Shown here piece after piece: positions 9,617 through 20,947 of a stretch of DNA of 64,000 nt; the stretch's first letter is position 1; each line of letters begins with the position of its first letter. Position numbers and translations under genes: made by a program. Under the pieces are notes generated by a model. It ran no database searches. It was not told the DNA's origin and saw only the letters and a program-made list of their open reading frames with translations. The stretch comes from Vitis vinifera (taxonomy: Eukaryota > Streptophyta > Magnoliopsida > Vitales > Vitaceae), in NCBI RefSeq assembly GCF_030704535.1, contig NC_081818.1:2865001-2929000 (forward strand), written 5' to 3'.

Positions 9617-12600
9617 TTAGATGGAGACACTGTTGGGAATCCCTTTGCCAGTAAGCCCACCTTCGCTTGTGGGGTAGAGCAGTGTGTATGGTATCTTCAC
9701 AGGCCCAACTCTGTTCTTGAATCTCTCATTTCCATTTCTATCTATGATCATTTCTTCAATGTCTGCCAGCTTCCTTCCGAATTTCTCAAAAGCTTTCAAT
9801 GGTGTTGTGTCCAGGGTCCATTCAGGAGTGTCTCTCTGTCCAAGATAAACCTCATCGGAAGAATGCCTGGAAAGGACCTCAATAAGGGAGATGCCAAGAA
9901 GGGTCTGCAGCTGGGCAGTGATTGTTTTCAGGAAAGCCTTATCAGGATTGGACTTGAGTTCTTCATACTCAGGAGTGCCTTCTTCAGGGATGAATCTGCG
10001 GCTTATCGTTGGGCGGTTTGGGAGGTAGCCTGCATAAGGGTACTGCCCGAAATTCACTGCAGCATGGAGAGCAGAAGCCACCCAGATGATAATGGTGCAT
10101 GTTTCTATCAGCTCTTTGACAGTACGCATTTTAGGCCACCAAGGCTCGTCCTTCTTGTCGCCATGACCCTCTTCCCTGACTTCCTTCCACCAGGACTGAA
10201 GCTCAGAGTCTTTCTGGACCATCTCATCTGTCTTGTAGTAGAATGAGCAATACTCTTTCACCCATGTCTCAATAGCTGACCAGATCTCAAGTCCATCAAC
10301 AGCATAGGGGTAGTCATCTATCAGTAGGCGGAGTCCATGAGGGGCCTCTGAATCCTCAACCGCCATTCCTCTGAAAGAGTGCCCAAGTTGGAGCATATCA
10401 GTTAGATGAAAATCACAATTTTCACTAGATTCATTGCACAGCAGGAAAGAAAACAATCACTAACAGTATTTATATACCTCTTGATGAGATCAGCAGGAAG
10501 TGCTTGCTCAGTGAGAACCCAGTCTTTGTAAACAACAGATGACATTTCCATGGCATACTTTGATGGAAAAACTGTGCTCTCCACCACTCCACCAGCATTG
10601 ATGAGGATTTGTCGAGCTAATGCATTTATATTCATCGTATCACGGAAGTGAGGATGCAAAAGCTTGTGAATTGGGTGAAGCACACTGAGCTGCCTGTTGG
10701 TTGCAATCACAAATGGCTCAATTGCAGCATGTGTATTCAACCTGCAACCAACATCAAAGATATTCATAACCCGCTTCAGATTTACGCCCCAACTGTACGC
10801 ACTTTCCTTTGGGAGATTACGTACCAGTGGCTGAGGAGCTGATGATAGCCAGAGTCATTCACAGCAGCATAAGCTTTAGCCAGCTGCCAAATGGAACCTT
10901 CAACGCCATCTTCAGCTGGTGTGTATACTTTGTTGACAGCTCCGAATTTATCCCCATTAGGATGTGGTAGGCTCAATTCAATCGCCAGTGGCTTCAAAGT
11001 TCCGTCGTCTTTCAGGAAGAGGAGAGTCCTTGAGGCGTAAGTTTTCGTGGAAGTTGTGTTTATCCTCCTCAGGTATGGCATGAAAACATCATGGTGATCT
11101 AATATGAATAGCCTCTTCTTCTCCATTGCCTAGTAAAAAGCACCATTTTTCAGTTACTATGGCTTGTGTTCCAATGCAAAAAATTAACATGTCGACATTG
11201 AAAAATTTAGTTTGAAAGAACGGAACCTAAGAGCGTTACCTCGTTTATAGTAAGGTCATCCAGGTGATTCTCTATGTGTTCTTTGGTTATTGAACTGTTT
11301 TGGTTGCCATAAACTTCAGGATCCAGCTTGCTTTTTGGAGGAAACTCCTTCAAACAAAGTAGAAAGAGCCAATAATTATCAGAAAAGAGCTAGAACAGTA
11401 GATGGAGGGAAAGAAAACAAAGTCTGGAAGCCTTTCCAAGTTCCATTTTCTCAGAAAACAAACAGGGCATTAAAAATTATTTGAAAGGAAGCTGTAGTTT
11501 ACTTGGAGTAGACGGATGACAACTGGGTTGAGTCCAGCCAGCATTTCTCTAGCAAATTCTTCGTCAGTCCTCCATGCAGACTTATCCTCTGCTCCAGCAT
11601 GATAAAAACGTCATCAATTTTATGAAAAATAAATATATAAATCTGGCTTCAAAGATTACAAGATGTTAGATGTATGCAGTACCTTTGATGACTTGGGGCA
11701 TTGGGAACTTGAAGAGATGTTCCCCATCGGTACGAACAAGTTCCTTGAGCATCTCAAGAGGGATGTTGTCCTTAATTTTGTCCAGTAAAGGGCCCTCTGG
11801 GACCTTGATTCCTCCTTCGTAGAGGTCTAATACATCTTGGAAGCTGTCAAACTCATTGGGGGTGATGTCACATAGAGCCTCAAACTCAGGGAGAAGGAAT
11901 TGAACTATGGATTTCAGGGCATAAGCCAGGAAGTCTGACATCTTCAGGTGACCAAATCGTTCATCTCTTGGAACATATATGTTTAAGCTCATCACAAGTG
12001 GCAATCTGCTCTCAGTTTTGGGATCTGTTAATTAAAAGAAGAGCAGAAATCAATCATATTCATCCTTTTATGATAAAAGCATGAGAAAACAATATGAATT
12101 TGTGTATCAAATATCTACCTTTTTCAGATGGTGGTCTACCAGTTCTTCCCCTCCTGGGATAAGGATACTCTGCAGATCCTCCCAGCACAGGGCGGGCATA
12201 TTTGAGATCCCTGTCTGGCTTCCCCAAATCATTATAGTAAGCATAGTCATACACTCGATCCCATTCCTTAAGCTCTCCGGTTCCATCTCCCCTCAGATTC
12301 ACCAGTTCCCCTTTTCTGTACTTGCGCAGTGGCCCTGGTGTTTCACTTGGAAGATATGTCTGCAGCAGATAAAATAAACACATTCCTTTAGCAGACAATT
12401 CTCCTTGCCTAAGCTCAATGGGCCACAATGCCACAGCAGACTCTCCTAGTATCAAGCAAATTAGTCTTACCTGATTAGTGAAGAAAACACGGTCAGTTTT
12501 GTAGTGCTTAGCAGGGTAGACCCAGGAATTACAAACAAAGTGAATTCTGCCACGTCCAGGAACATCTTCAAGAGTGAGAGTCCTGAGGTAAAACTCACTG

Positions 12601-13685
12601 TGGTGATTGTTTCTAATTATGAATGCCCCTGGCTCTCCAATCTCCTCATCCCAGTCGAACGTGACCTTGAATGCAGACTCGCCAGCGGTTAAAGAAGTAA
12701 TTGTGGTAATCCAGTCTTCCAAGTATGCTGGTTTCCCAAGTTTCCCCTGTAACCCATTTGCTACAAAAGGCACACAAGTTCAATATCATCACTAACAGAT
12801 GGTCACTGCATTTTTACATGTTATTCTCAAAAATCACTGGGTTGAAAAGGCTTTTATGTTTGAGCTTGGACTTGCTACAAGCAGCAGTGGCTTTGCTGCA
12901 TGAAATTTCAGAAACTGTGGCTGTTTTGGCAGGTATTTGATGATGAAGTTTTGAGAAATATTTCACAACAATTCATCTCCTTGGTTTATGGCAATTCTTT
13001 CTCTTTAACTCCAACAGGAGTGATCCTCAAAAATTTTATGAATTTCAGTTTCAACTTTTGTGAAATCTGGGGAAATCTAACCCAAGATCTAAGACTAAAA
13101 AATCACCCAAGATCTAGTGGCTTAAAAAAAAGGGCAGCTGCATGGGAATTTCATATTGAGTTAGGTGGGCATGTATAGTGGTTGATGAAAAGAAATATAA
13201 ACAAGAGAAAGAAGTAGAAAACAAAAGCATTAAAAACAAAACACAAAAAACAAAAGCAGTTAGAAAAGTGCCCAGTTGAATGGAAGATGTCAAGAAACTC
13301 ATTGACTCAATTTCTGAGAATAACCCCTCTTGACCTCTTCCAAAAAACACATCTTCTTCCAACTCCCATCATCAAAACTCAAAACCCATCTCACCCCTCA
13401 CAAAACGGCATCATTCTCCTCTCCTCCAACTTCAATAACCCCATCATCAAAAACATGAAAAAAAATAAAAAAATAAAATAAAATAAAAAACTCACCAGGA
13501 TCACCATGAACAGCACTGACGAGCTGCAGAGAGACTCCCTGTCCCAACAGCTCATGAACCCGGTCCAGAACCGATGCATTGAAGTCATTAAAATCCAACA
13601 CATTCTTCTTCATCAACACAACAGTTCCCTTGATCTTCTTCTTATCATTTTCGCCAGTAATGGCACCAACAATTGAATGAATCAT
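9617..13685 (-). CDS. LOXA: 9-lipoxygenase, LOXA-type (copy B)
   Basis: Linoleate 9-lipoxygenase, cytosolic, oxylipin pathway. Exons on the minus strand: 13685-13496, 12760-12471, 12359-12119, 12024-11683, 11588-11503, 11347-11240, 11129-10825, 10741-10478, 10370-9617. They sum to 2580 nt, or 859 residues, the length I recall for grape LOXA. The start at 13685 ([13 protein letters not shown]) is the first in-frame ATG and fits the family. PLAT/LH2 domain about 20-160, catalytic domain about 175-859. Iron ligands are H515, H520 (HxxxxH), H711, N715 and I859. Thr577-Val578 is the 9-LOX specificity signature and Ala570 the Coffa-site residue for S products. Intron 1 (735 nt) has about 460 nt not present in copy A. 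A TATA box lies at 13826-13833. The symbol is by resemblance; I cannot separate LOXA from its tandem paralogues without a search. Confidence 0.95.
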
Positions 13686-13742
13686 CTCTTCTTCTTCTTC
13701 TTCTTCTTCAACAACAACAACAACAACAACAACAATAACAAC
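13683..13742. repeat. TTC and AAC trinucleotide runs in the LOX B leader
   Basis: Two adjacent trinucleotide tracts lie just upstream of the LOX B start codon. In the copy A leader the aligned tracts are (CAT)6 at 5924-5941 followed by a shorter AAC-type run, and there they became coding. Confidence 0.9.
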
Positions 13743-13825
13743 AGCAAAGCAAAAGAAAGCCAAGAATATGAGAGAAAGAGGGATGCAGGAGAAGAATATA
13801 TGAAGAAAAGCTCAGGTGGTGCATG

Positions 13826-13833
13826 TATTTATA
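13826..13833 (-). promoter_or_regulatory. TATA box of LOX B
   Basis: Minus strand reads CTATAAATAC about 140 bp upstream of the ATG, which predicts a leader of roughly 110 nt. The pseudo-exon remnants keep related TATAAA-type sequence at the same relative place. Confidence 0.6.
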
Positions 13834-14436
13834 GACATAAACATACGCGTATAAAATGCCTAAAATCAAACATGAAATATCTGAGAAGCTTCTCTTTTTC
13901 TATTCAGAAACTTTCCTTTTCCTTCTTTAAAAAATAGAATTAATAATATATACATGGTTGTTATTTTTAGAAACTTCAGTCAAGAAAGGTTTTTTTTTTT
14001 TTAATAAAAAAAACATATGGGTAATTTCTAAATTTCAGCTAATTAAGATACAGAAGAAGAAAAAAAAAATGATTTCTAATGTGGGTTATTGTTATTTTAT
14101 AGATAATTAGACTAAAAATAATCATAAATAAATAAATTAAAAAATAAAAAGAAAAAGGTGTGGGGTGGAGGGAGGGAATCTAGGGTTTATTGAAGGCCAA
14201 AAATGGAGGAATAGACTAGGTATTTTGACTATTTTCCATTGGCTGGTTGGGCTGCCTTTCTTGATCCCTCCATTCTTCTAATGCATTACCTCTTATGTAT
14301 ATTATATTTTATTTATTTATTTATTTGAATTGGTGTCTTTATTTTATCATAAATGAAGGAGTTGTCACTTATTCATCACATGGCTGCTTTGGTGGGTCTT
14401 ACATAGTACAGCCTTGATATAACAAGTTCCAAACTT

Positions 14437-15330
14437 TATATCTCTAGCCCTTTTGGAATGGGAATTATGCTTTAGTCCCATGTTTGGCATTTTTTTTTTT
14501 TTTTTTGGCTTTATAAAACATGTTTGCACATCATGCATACCAAATATGAATTTACCTTTTGCTTTACAAATAATGAAAATTCACAAGTACCGATTAAGTA
14601 CCTTCTGAACACGTAATTTCAATCGTTGAAAGTTCATCATTGAAGATATTATAAAATTTAGGTTATTAAACGAGAGTATAAGTATATGAGATCAATGTAC
14701 ATTTAATGAAATAAATATAAATAAATGAGATTGAAGTGCAAAAAAAAAAAAAAAACAAACTAAGGTATAAAATAATGAAACACAAATTAAGTACAAAGCA
14801 ACGAGACCAATACATGTTGTGATCGATTCTCTTTTCACTAGATACCAATTCGACAATGTAGCGAGAAAAATAGTAAAATAGTTATGTGGATAAGAAACAT
14901 GATTAAATCTTTCAACCCTTTTGGAATTGGAATCATGCTTTTGTCTCTTGTCTTTGGCATATTCTTTTCTCTTTTTTTTTCCTTTTTCTTTTTTGGTTTG
15001 TTTCATCTTACCAAACATCAATTTACCTTTTGTTTTAAAAATAATGAAAATTCGTAAGTACCAAACTAGTACCTTCTGAATGCATAATTTCAATCGTTGA
15101 AGATACATAATAAAATTTAAGTGATTGGATAAGAGTATAAATATATAAGATCAAGGTATATTTAATGAAATAAGTATAAATAAATAAGATTGAAGATACA
15201 AATTAGGTACGAAACAACGAGAGCAACGCATGTCGTGATCGATTCTCCTTTTATTGGATACCAATTTAGTAATGTAGCGAGAAAAATAGTAAAACAATTA
15301 TTTAAATAAAAAATATGATTAAAAATAATA
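14437..15330. repeat. Tandem duplication (~450 bp, two copies) upstream of LOX B
   Basis: Copy 1 (about 14437-14890) and copy 2 (about 14906-15330) share the same order of marks: CCCTTTTGGAAT, TTTGGCAT, a T-rich run, AATTTACCTTTTG, AAGTACC, ATTGAAGAT and ATACCAATT. The LOX A unit has one copy (6490-6960). Confidence 0.75.
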
Positions 15331-16301
15331 AAATTATATTAAAATATGTATTTTATTTTATTTACATCCATGTTCATAATTGTCATTTCCTCTTGTTCAT
15401 AAAAAATAGTATAGTAGCACAATATTCAAACAAGGTATGCAATTAATTTAGTATTGGTCCAATTTTAATGGGCTTTTTATAATCTTTTTATTTCCTTCAT
15501 TTGTTTTCAATTTATTGAATCAGGCAAATATGGTCATGGCATAGCTTGAGGGTAAAGAAACCACCCAAATTCCAAGAAAATCTTAAACCCTAGAAGTCTA
15601 GAATGTGACTTCAAACAAACTATTCAAGAATTTCTCAATTATTGCAATTTTTAGTTAATAACTTAATAATATCATGAATCCATGATTCATTCAATTAATT
15701 CATGTTCAATATGAAAATTTTCCTTTTTCAAAAATATTTTAATATTTTTCATGTAACCAAATTAACTTCCAAGCCAAAATTTAAGTCAAAACCAACATTT
15801 GTATTTTTTTTGTTTAATAAGTGAAAAAAAAAATGTGATATATATAAAATGAGTTTATGAAATAATTTTCCATATTATCATAGGGTACATGAGAAAATCA
15901 AGAAAATGCATGAAGTGTTTTTTTTTCTTACTTTGGTATACCGAATCAATTAGCAAATGGTGTAGCTTTCTAATTCGACCATTTTAGTTGACTAATTTTT
16001 CTTTCTCATGAAAATGTATGAAATGACGCGTTTTTTATTTTTTTTTGGTTTGATAAAATGAATCAATTGTCTATTTTTCATTAATATTTTCACCGATTTA
16101 GCAAATATTTTCACCGAATTAGCAAATGGTGTAGCTTTTCAATTCGAACATTTTAGGTAATTTCCTTTCTCATTCGAATGTATGAAGTGTTTTTTTTTTC
16201 TTGCTTCGATAAACAAATCAATGGTCTATTTTTTATTAATATTTCCACCAAATTAGCAAATGTTGAACGTTTTAATTCGACCATTTTAGTTAATTAATTT
16301 T

Positions 16302-16305
<4 letters not shown>

Positions 16306-16337
<32 letters not shown>
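16306..16337. repeat. (AT)n microsatellite
   Basis: Uninterrupted AT/TA run of about 16 units. Confidence 0.95.
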
Positions 16338-16339
<2 letters not shown>

Positions 16340-17043
16340 ATTATTTGATTAAAAGGGTAATTGAAAACCCAATTTTGAAAATCTAACTATTCCTCCGTCA
16401 TTTTTTTTACTATATTTTAACAAAAATGATCTTATTCTTTTCTTATAAAAATAATTCATTCTTTTAAAAGTTAAGACGTAAATACTTAAAATTACCGAAC
16501 AATTTTTTTAAAAAAAAAACATTAACTATCTAGATTTTTTTTTCTTATTTTTAAAAATAAATTTTTACATAAAATAAAAAAACTCTTAAATAAAAAGTAG
16601 AAAATTATCTTATTTTCTTTAAACTCTTTTTAAGACTTAAAAATTTTCAAAATCTAAAAGTAAACTTAGAATTATGGAAATTTTAGAAATGAAAACCCAG
16701 TTTTCCGCCAAAAAAAAAAGCCCAATTCCACACCAAAATAAACCTTTCCGTGTAAACTTAGGGTTCAAGAAACACATATGCTGTCACTTTCTTGAACACC
16801 ACACTACGTCATTATTCCCATAGACTTTGCATCTTCTGAATGAACCCCACTTTAAGAAATGCTCCAATTCAACATGAAATTGGTGGTCACTTTCTTTTTT
16901 GTTAAGCGATTCAGGAAAAACCCAGTTTCCATTTTCATATTGACTTGTCTTTCTCATCCTTATCCTGCAACTTGTGCTAGGGTTTCCAATTTCCAGGCTT
17001 GGACCCATTCCTTAAGACCTTCAAATTGACCCATACCAGAAAG

Positions 17044-17208
17044 ATGAAGTTGGTTGTGGGAAGTGGTCTTCCTAATGATCAATTCAGAATGGTAGATAAT
17101 CATGTAAGAAATCACAACAATCACAATATTTTATTCCTATTAGAACATATGGGCAAAGATATCATCTCCCAATTGCAGAGTGAGACAATGTGTGATGGCT
17201 TTTCTTGA
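17044..17208 (+). other. Small ORF conserved between the two LOX upstream regions (copy B)
   Basis: A 54-codon frame begins MKLVVGSGLPNDQFRMVD and ends CDGFS-stop. It aligns in frame with 7703-7852, with conservative changes and no frameshift over about 49 codons. Copy A stops four codons earlier because TGT became TGA. The product is unknown. Confidence 0.3.
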
Positions 17209-17363
17209 CCAATTCAGGGCTGAAGGGCATACATGGGCTGCCAAGCCAACTCAAATTTAATTCAATCTATTCAATCTAGAGATGTTGTATGTGAGGGGTG
17301 TTAGGATTAAAGCTCAAAAAGATATAATAGATAGAGCTGATTTTCACCTCCCCATCCTCTATT

Positions 17364-17516
17364 CCAACAATTCAAACATGACCTTCCTGCTAGGTAAGTA
17401 AGAAAAGTCAATAGAAATTGCCAATTGGGACATGGCCCACTATTCCAACAATTCAAACATGACCTTCCTGCTGGGTAAGTAAGAAAGTCAATAGAAATTG
17501 CCCATTGGGACAAGGC
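17364..17516. repeat. Local tandem duplication of ~80 bp
   Basis: The segment from CTATTCCAACAATTCAAACA through GGGACAAGGCC occurs twice in a row (about 17370-17440 and 17442-17516). The LOX A unit has a single copy near 8098-8165, so the duplication happened after the units split. Confidence 0.85.
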
Positions 17517-18387
17517 CTACGGGTGATGGCTTTTCTTGACCAACTTAAAGCTAAGGATTCCACATGGGATGTCAAGCCAACTTAAGTCCAACTCCATCTA
17601 TTCAATTAAGTTCATTGGTTTCCATCATGTATAAGGTTGAAACAAACCTAATCCTGCCTAACCTGAATTCAATAACTTCATTATGAAATCCGAAATCCAC
17701 GTAAGCATTGAGGTCTGGATTTTGAATATAATAGTGTTCAATACAAGTGGAAATAAAGTCTTCTTATCTCTAATGAGGATCCTAACCCAGCACCTAATAA
17801 TTTCCAATATACCAGGAGTTTAAATGCATAAAACATTGGTTCTACTTCTATCAAAGGCAAGATTTTCTTCCTCTCAAAACTACCATCTAGTCATTAGAAG
17901 AACTTGTAAAACAAGCATCAAAATAGAAAATGAGTATTAGATAATCTAGTGTGAACTTGACCTGGTGCATATGAACATGCGTGAAAAAACAAAAAAAAAA
18001 CTGGCACCATCAAGTGACGTGTTCTAATCTTTAATTTGATACTTATCACAAGCACAAGCTCGTAGAATTTGAATCTGGTCAATGTGACCAAAGTTGAGTT
18101 TTCACTGTATCAACTAACAGTCTTAACTTGTTATGGAAGGTGACAACTAACAATAAAATGGTGGACCAGAAGCTAAGCATGACCAGTTTCACATGAAGTT
18201 CTATTTTTCTACCTCTTGATGATCAGCATTAGCATTATGAAATGGTAAATGTGCTAACAGTATACCCTTTTTCATTGTTTTCTTTTCCTTTACTCAACAA
18301 AATTATATCATATATCTCTTAGAATCTGCAATTTATTTCTGCTAATATGAAATATGCTAGTTGCTAAACCTACATTTGACCTGCTAG

Positions 18388-18592
18388 TAGTATAACTATG
18401 GGACAGGTATAAGAGCATTATTTAATGTGTAGTATAACAACTATGGGACAGCCATAAGAGCATTGTTTAATATGTAATATAACAACTATGGGTTGCTCTT
18501 TTGGCAGCCCTTTCTAATATATTTATCTTCTTATCTATCAAAAAAAAAAAAAGTATAACTAAGGGGCAGCCATGAGAGCATTATTTAATAGG
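18388..18592. repeat. ~45-50 bp tandem repeat, one copy split by a LINE tail
   Basis: The unit TATAACTATGGGACAGCCAT is repeated at about 18393, 18433 and 18478. The third unit is broken by 60 bp (18493-18552) ending in 13 A, flanked by TATAACAACTATGGG (18478-18492) and a TATAACTAAGGGG variant (18554-18566). The intact neighbour units show the empty site. Confidence 0.75.
18493..18552 (+). mobile_element. Very short 5'-truncated LINE 3' tail
   Basis: Only the last ~48 bases plus poly(A) are present. The terminus TTATCTATC-A(n) resembles the ends of the other LINE copies in this window. Bounded by a ~13-15 bp target-site duplication. Confidence 0.6.
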
Positions 18593-18599
18593 TGGGGTC

Positions 18600-19590
18600 A
18601 GTCTAGGTTTTATGATCCTTACATTGGATTAGGTTGAAATAATTCTAATTATTCTATTTACATATTGTTTCTCCTAAACATCTGAACAATCTCCCAACCA
18701 TGCAAAGCATTCTACAAAAACTAATGAAAACCAAATAGATGAATAAATCAATTCATAGTATTGCTCCCTGCACCATGTAGACTTAAGCTGCATCAAATAA
18801 AAAATAAACACAAGCAAAAAAGAAAGGAGAGTAATGTATTTGTTGATCTTGGGATGCCATTTATACCATTAATAATTGGTTTCGTATCTTAGAAGATTAT
18901 ATTTAGTTTAATATATATTGTCATGGCTTGGTATATAACATTTTTTTACTGGATTTTGTGATCTTTTATATTGGATTAGGTTGAGATAATTTTAATTATT
19001 GGATTTACATATTATTTCTTCTAAACATTCTGAACAATCTCCCAACCGTGCAAAGAATTCTACATAAATTAATGAAAACCAAAATAAACACAAGCAAAAA
19101 AAGAAAGGAGCATAGTGTATTTGTTGATCTTGGGATGCCATTCATACCATTTATAATTGGTTTCATATCTTAGAACATCATATTTTGTTTAATATATATA
19201 TATTTGATAGGTAAATAAAGCAAATATATTAAAAGTGCTTGAAAAAGGCGCAGAAAGTACACACGTAGTGTACAAGTGGCAGGCAAATACAAGTAAAAGG
19301 AAAGAGAAACAACAAACCAATACCCAAAACAAAAGACTTCACCCTACAACCCAGAAAAACTCCAGACTTTACAAACACTTGGGTGAGTAACAAACCAAAG
19401 GAACTCACTACTACCTCATCCACTCTTTGGAAAGCCGAACACTTAGACCCTAGGCCATCCAACAGCAACCCCAAAAACACAACCTAAAAAGTCACTTGCA
19501 AACCAACTCCCACCCACTGCTTCATTCTCTCTTTTTTGTTTAATATATTGTCATGGCTTGGTATATGACATATTTTTGTTTACATATATA
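18600..19590. repeat. Tandem duplication of ~350 bp with a nested insertion
   Basis: Copy 1 is about 18600-18945. Copy 2 is about 18950-19197 continuing at 19549-19590. Shared marks include ATTGGATTAGGTTGA, AACAATCTCCCAACC, GTATTTGTTGATCTTGGGAT and TTGTCATGGCTTGGTATA. Copy 2 is interrupted by the element at 19198-19534. Confidence 0.85.
19198..19534 (-). mobile_element. 5'-truncated LINE 3' tail (337 bp)
   Basis: Inserted in copy 2 of the local duplication; copy 1 shows the empty site at about 18915. Target-site duplication TTTGTTTAATATAT at 19184-19197 and 19535-19548. On the minus strand it ends AGTGCTTTTAATATATTTGC, TTTACCTATCA, like the copy at 34209-34378. Confidence 0.8.
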
Positions 19591-20128
19591 AGTAGAACAA
19601 GAAGATTCTAACTGTATATCTACCAACTCCAACCAGACCCTTTCTGTTTAATCCAAGACCTTGAGTGGGCTAGGAATATATGCTTGGAATACAAGCATTG
19701 CCTCAGCACAACTGCTGTAAAGCACAGTTGCATGTGGGGAATGAGGTGCAACATTGAATTGACTTGAGTTTAATATATTCTCTTTTCATTTCGGTTTAGA
19801 TGAAAGTTACTAAAGAGACCATATCAGAATCAGAATGAAGCAACAAAAGAAAACATGAGGAGTAATTGGGTGAAGGGGTTTTATTTGTAAGTTACAGAAA
19901 CAAGGCAAAACCTATTCTTAGATGGTACAGGTAAAATTCTCCACAACTAACGTAAGTTATATATAGAAACTGCTCAAGGGATAGGGAGTCGCCTTAAAAC
20001 TTTTTTTTTTGATAAGTAAAGCAAATTGTATTAAAATAGAGACGGAAAGTTACAAAGTATACAGGGGGTATACAAAGCAACTACCACCTCTCAAAACAAA
20101 AAGAGGACCAACAAAGTCTCACCACCCC

Positions 20129-20848
20129 TTAATTGGACGCTAACCATTCCAAGAACCCTATAAGGGATAGATGCTCCTCTCCAATATATAATCTAGCCCA
20201 ACTCCACAAACTACAAACAAAAGAATTCTTAAGCTTTTGAATATCTAACACTCCCCCTCTAAAAGCTAGTCTATTCCTCTCCTTCCAAACCGTCCAAAAA
20301 ATACACAACGGTATGGACTTCCATATCTTTTTCCTTTTCTTTCCCACAAAAGGGTCTCTCCAGCCAGTTAAGACCTCCTTTACAGTTTCTAGAAAGACCC
20401 ACTACACACTTGATAACCCAAGGACAATATTCCACAGTACTCTGACCACTATACAGTGAATAAGTATATGATTTACAGTTTCTTCTTCACATCCACACAG
20501 AAAGCAACAATTAGAAAGCTGTCATCCTCTTTTCTGGAGCCTATCAAAAGTGAGCACCCTCCCCCATGTAGCCTCCCAAGCATAGAATGCAACCTTGGTT
20601 GGAACTGAATCTACCCAAATGCATCTTGACGGAAAAACAATATCATTGGTACTGACCCACAATCTATACGCTTCTTTGACCCTAAACTTTCCATTATTTC
20701 CTCCCTTCCAGCAAACTGAATCTTCCTCCATAGAAGACTTGTAACTCCTCAGAGCATGGAGCAAATCCCCTATCATATCCAACTCCCAATCATTAAAATC
20801 CCTCAAAAATCTTAGATTCCAACCCCTTGACCGAAATTCTGATCCCAC
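20129..20848 (-). pseudogene. LINE ORF2 C-terminal region (zf-RVT-like)
   Basis: Encodes CWKGGNNGKFRVKEAYRLWV, WVDSVPTKVAFYAWEATWGR and IPLCIFWTVWKERNRLAF, the usual C-terminal zinc-binding region after plant LINE reverse transcriptases. It is split into two frames. A related segment recurs at 28581-28799. Confidence 0.8.
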
Positions 20849-20947
20849 ATTTCCTCTACCGTAGCATTCCTATGGGAAGCCATAGCGAATAGATGAGGGA
20901 AATTTTGGGACAGCCTTGTACCATTACACCAAACATCAGTCCAAAAA

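Larger units (their letters stand above)
13834..18240. other. LOX B upstream region, expanded duplicate of 5966-8825
   Basis: AT-rich, with no gene recognised apart from the small ORF at 17044. It is longer than its counterpart because of internal duplications, such as 14437-14890 with 14906-15330, and because of 15400-16700, which I could not match to the copy A side. Confidence 0.65.

Noticed and set aside
13686-13763. Possible N-terminal Val/Glu-rich extension of LOX B upstream of MIHSIV
   Set aside because: The frame is open but the upstream first codon is TTG, not ATG. The first in-frame ATG is 13685, which also fits the family.
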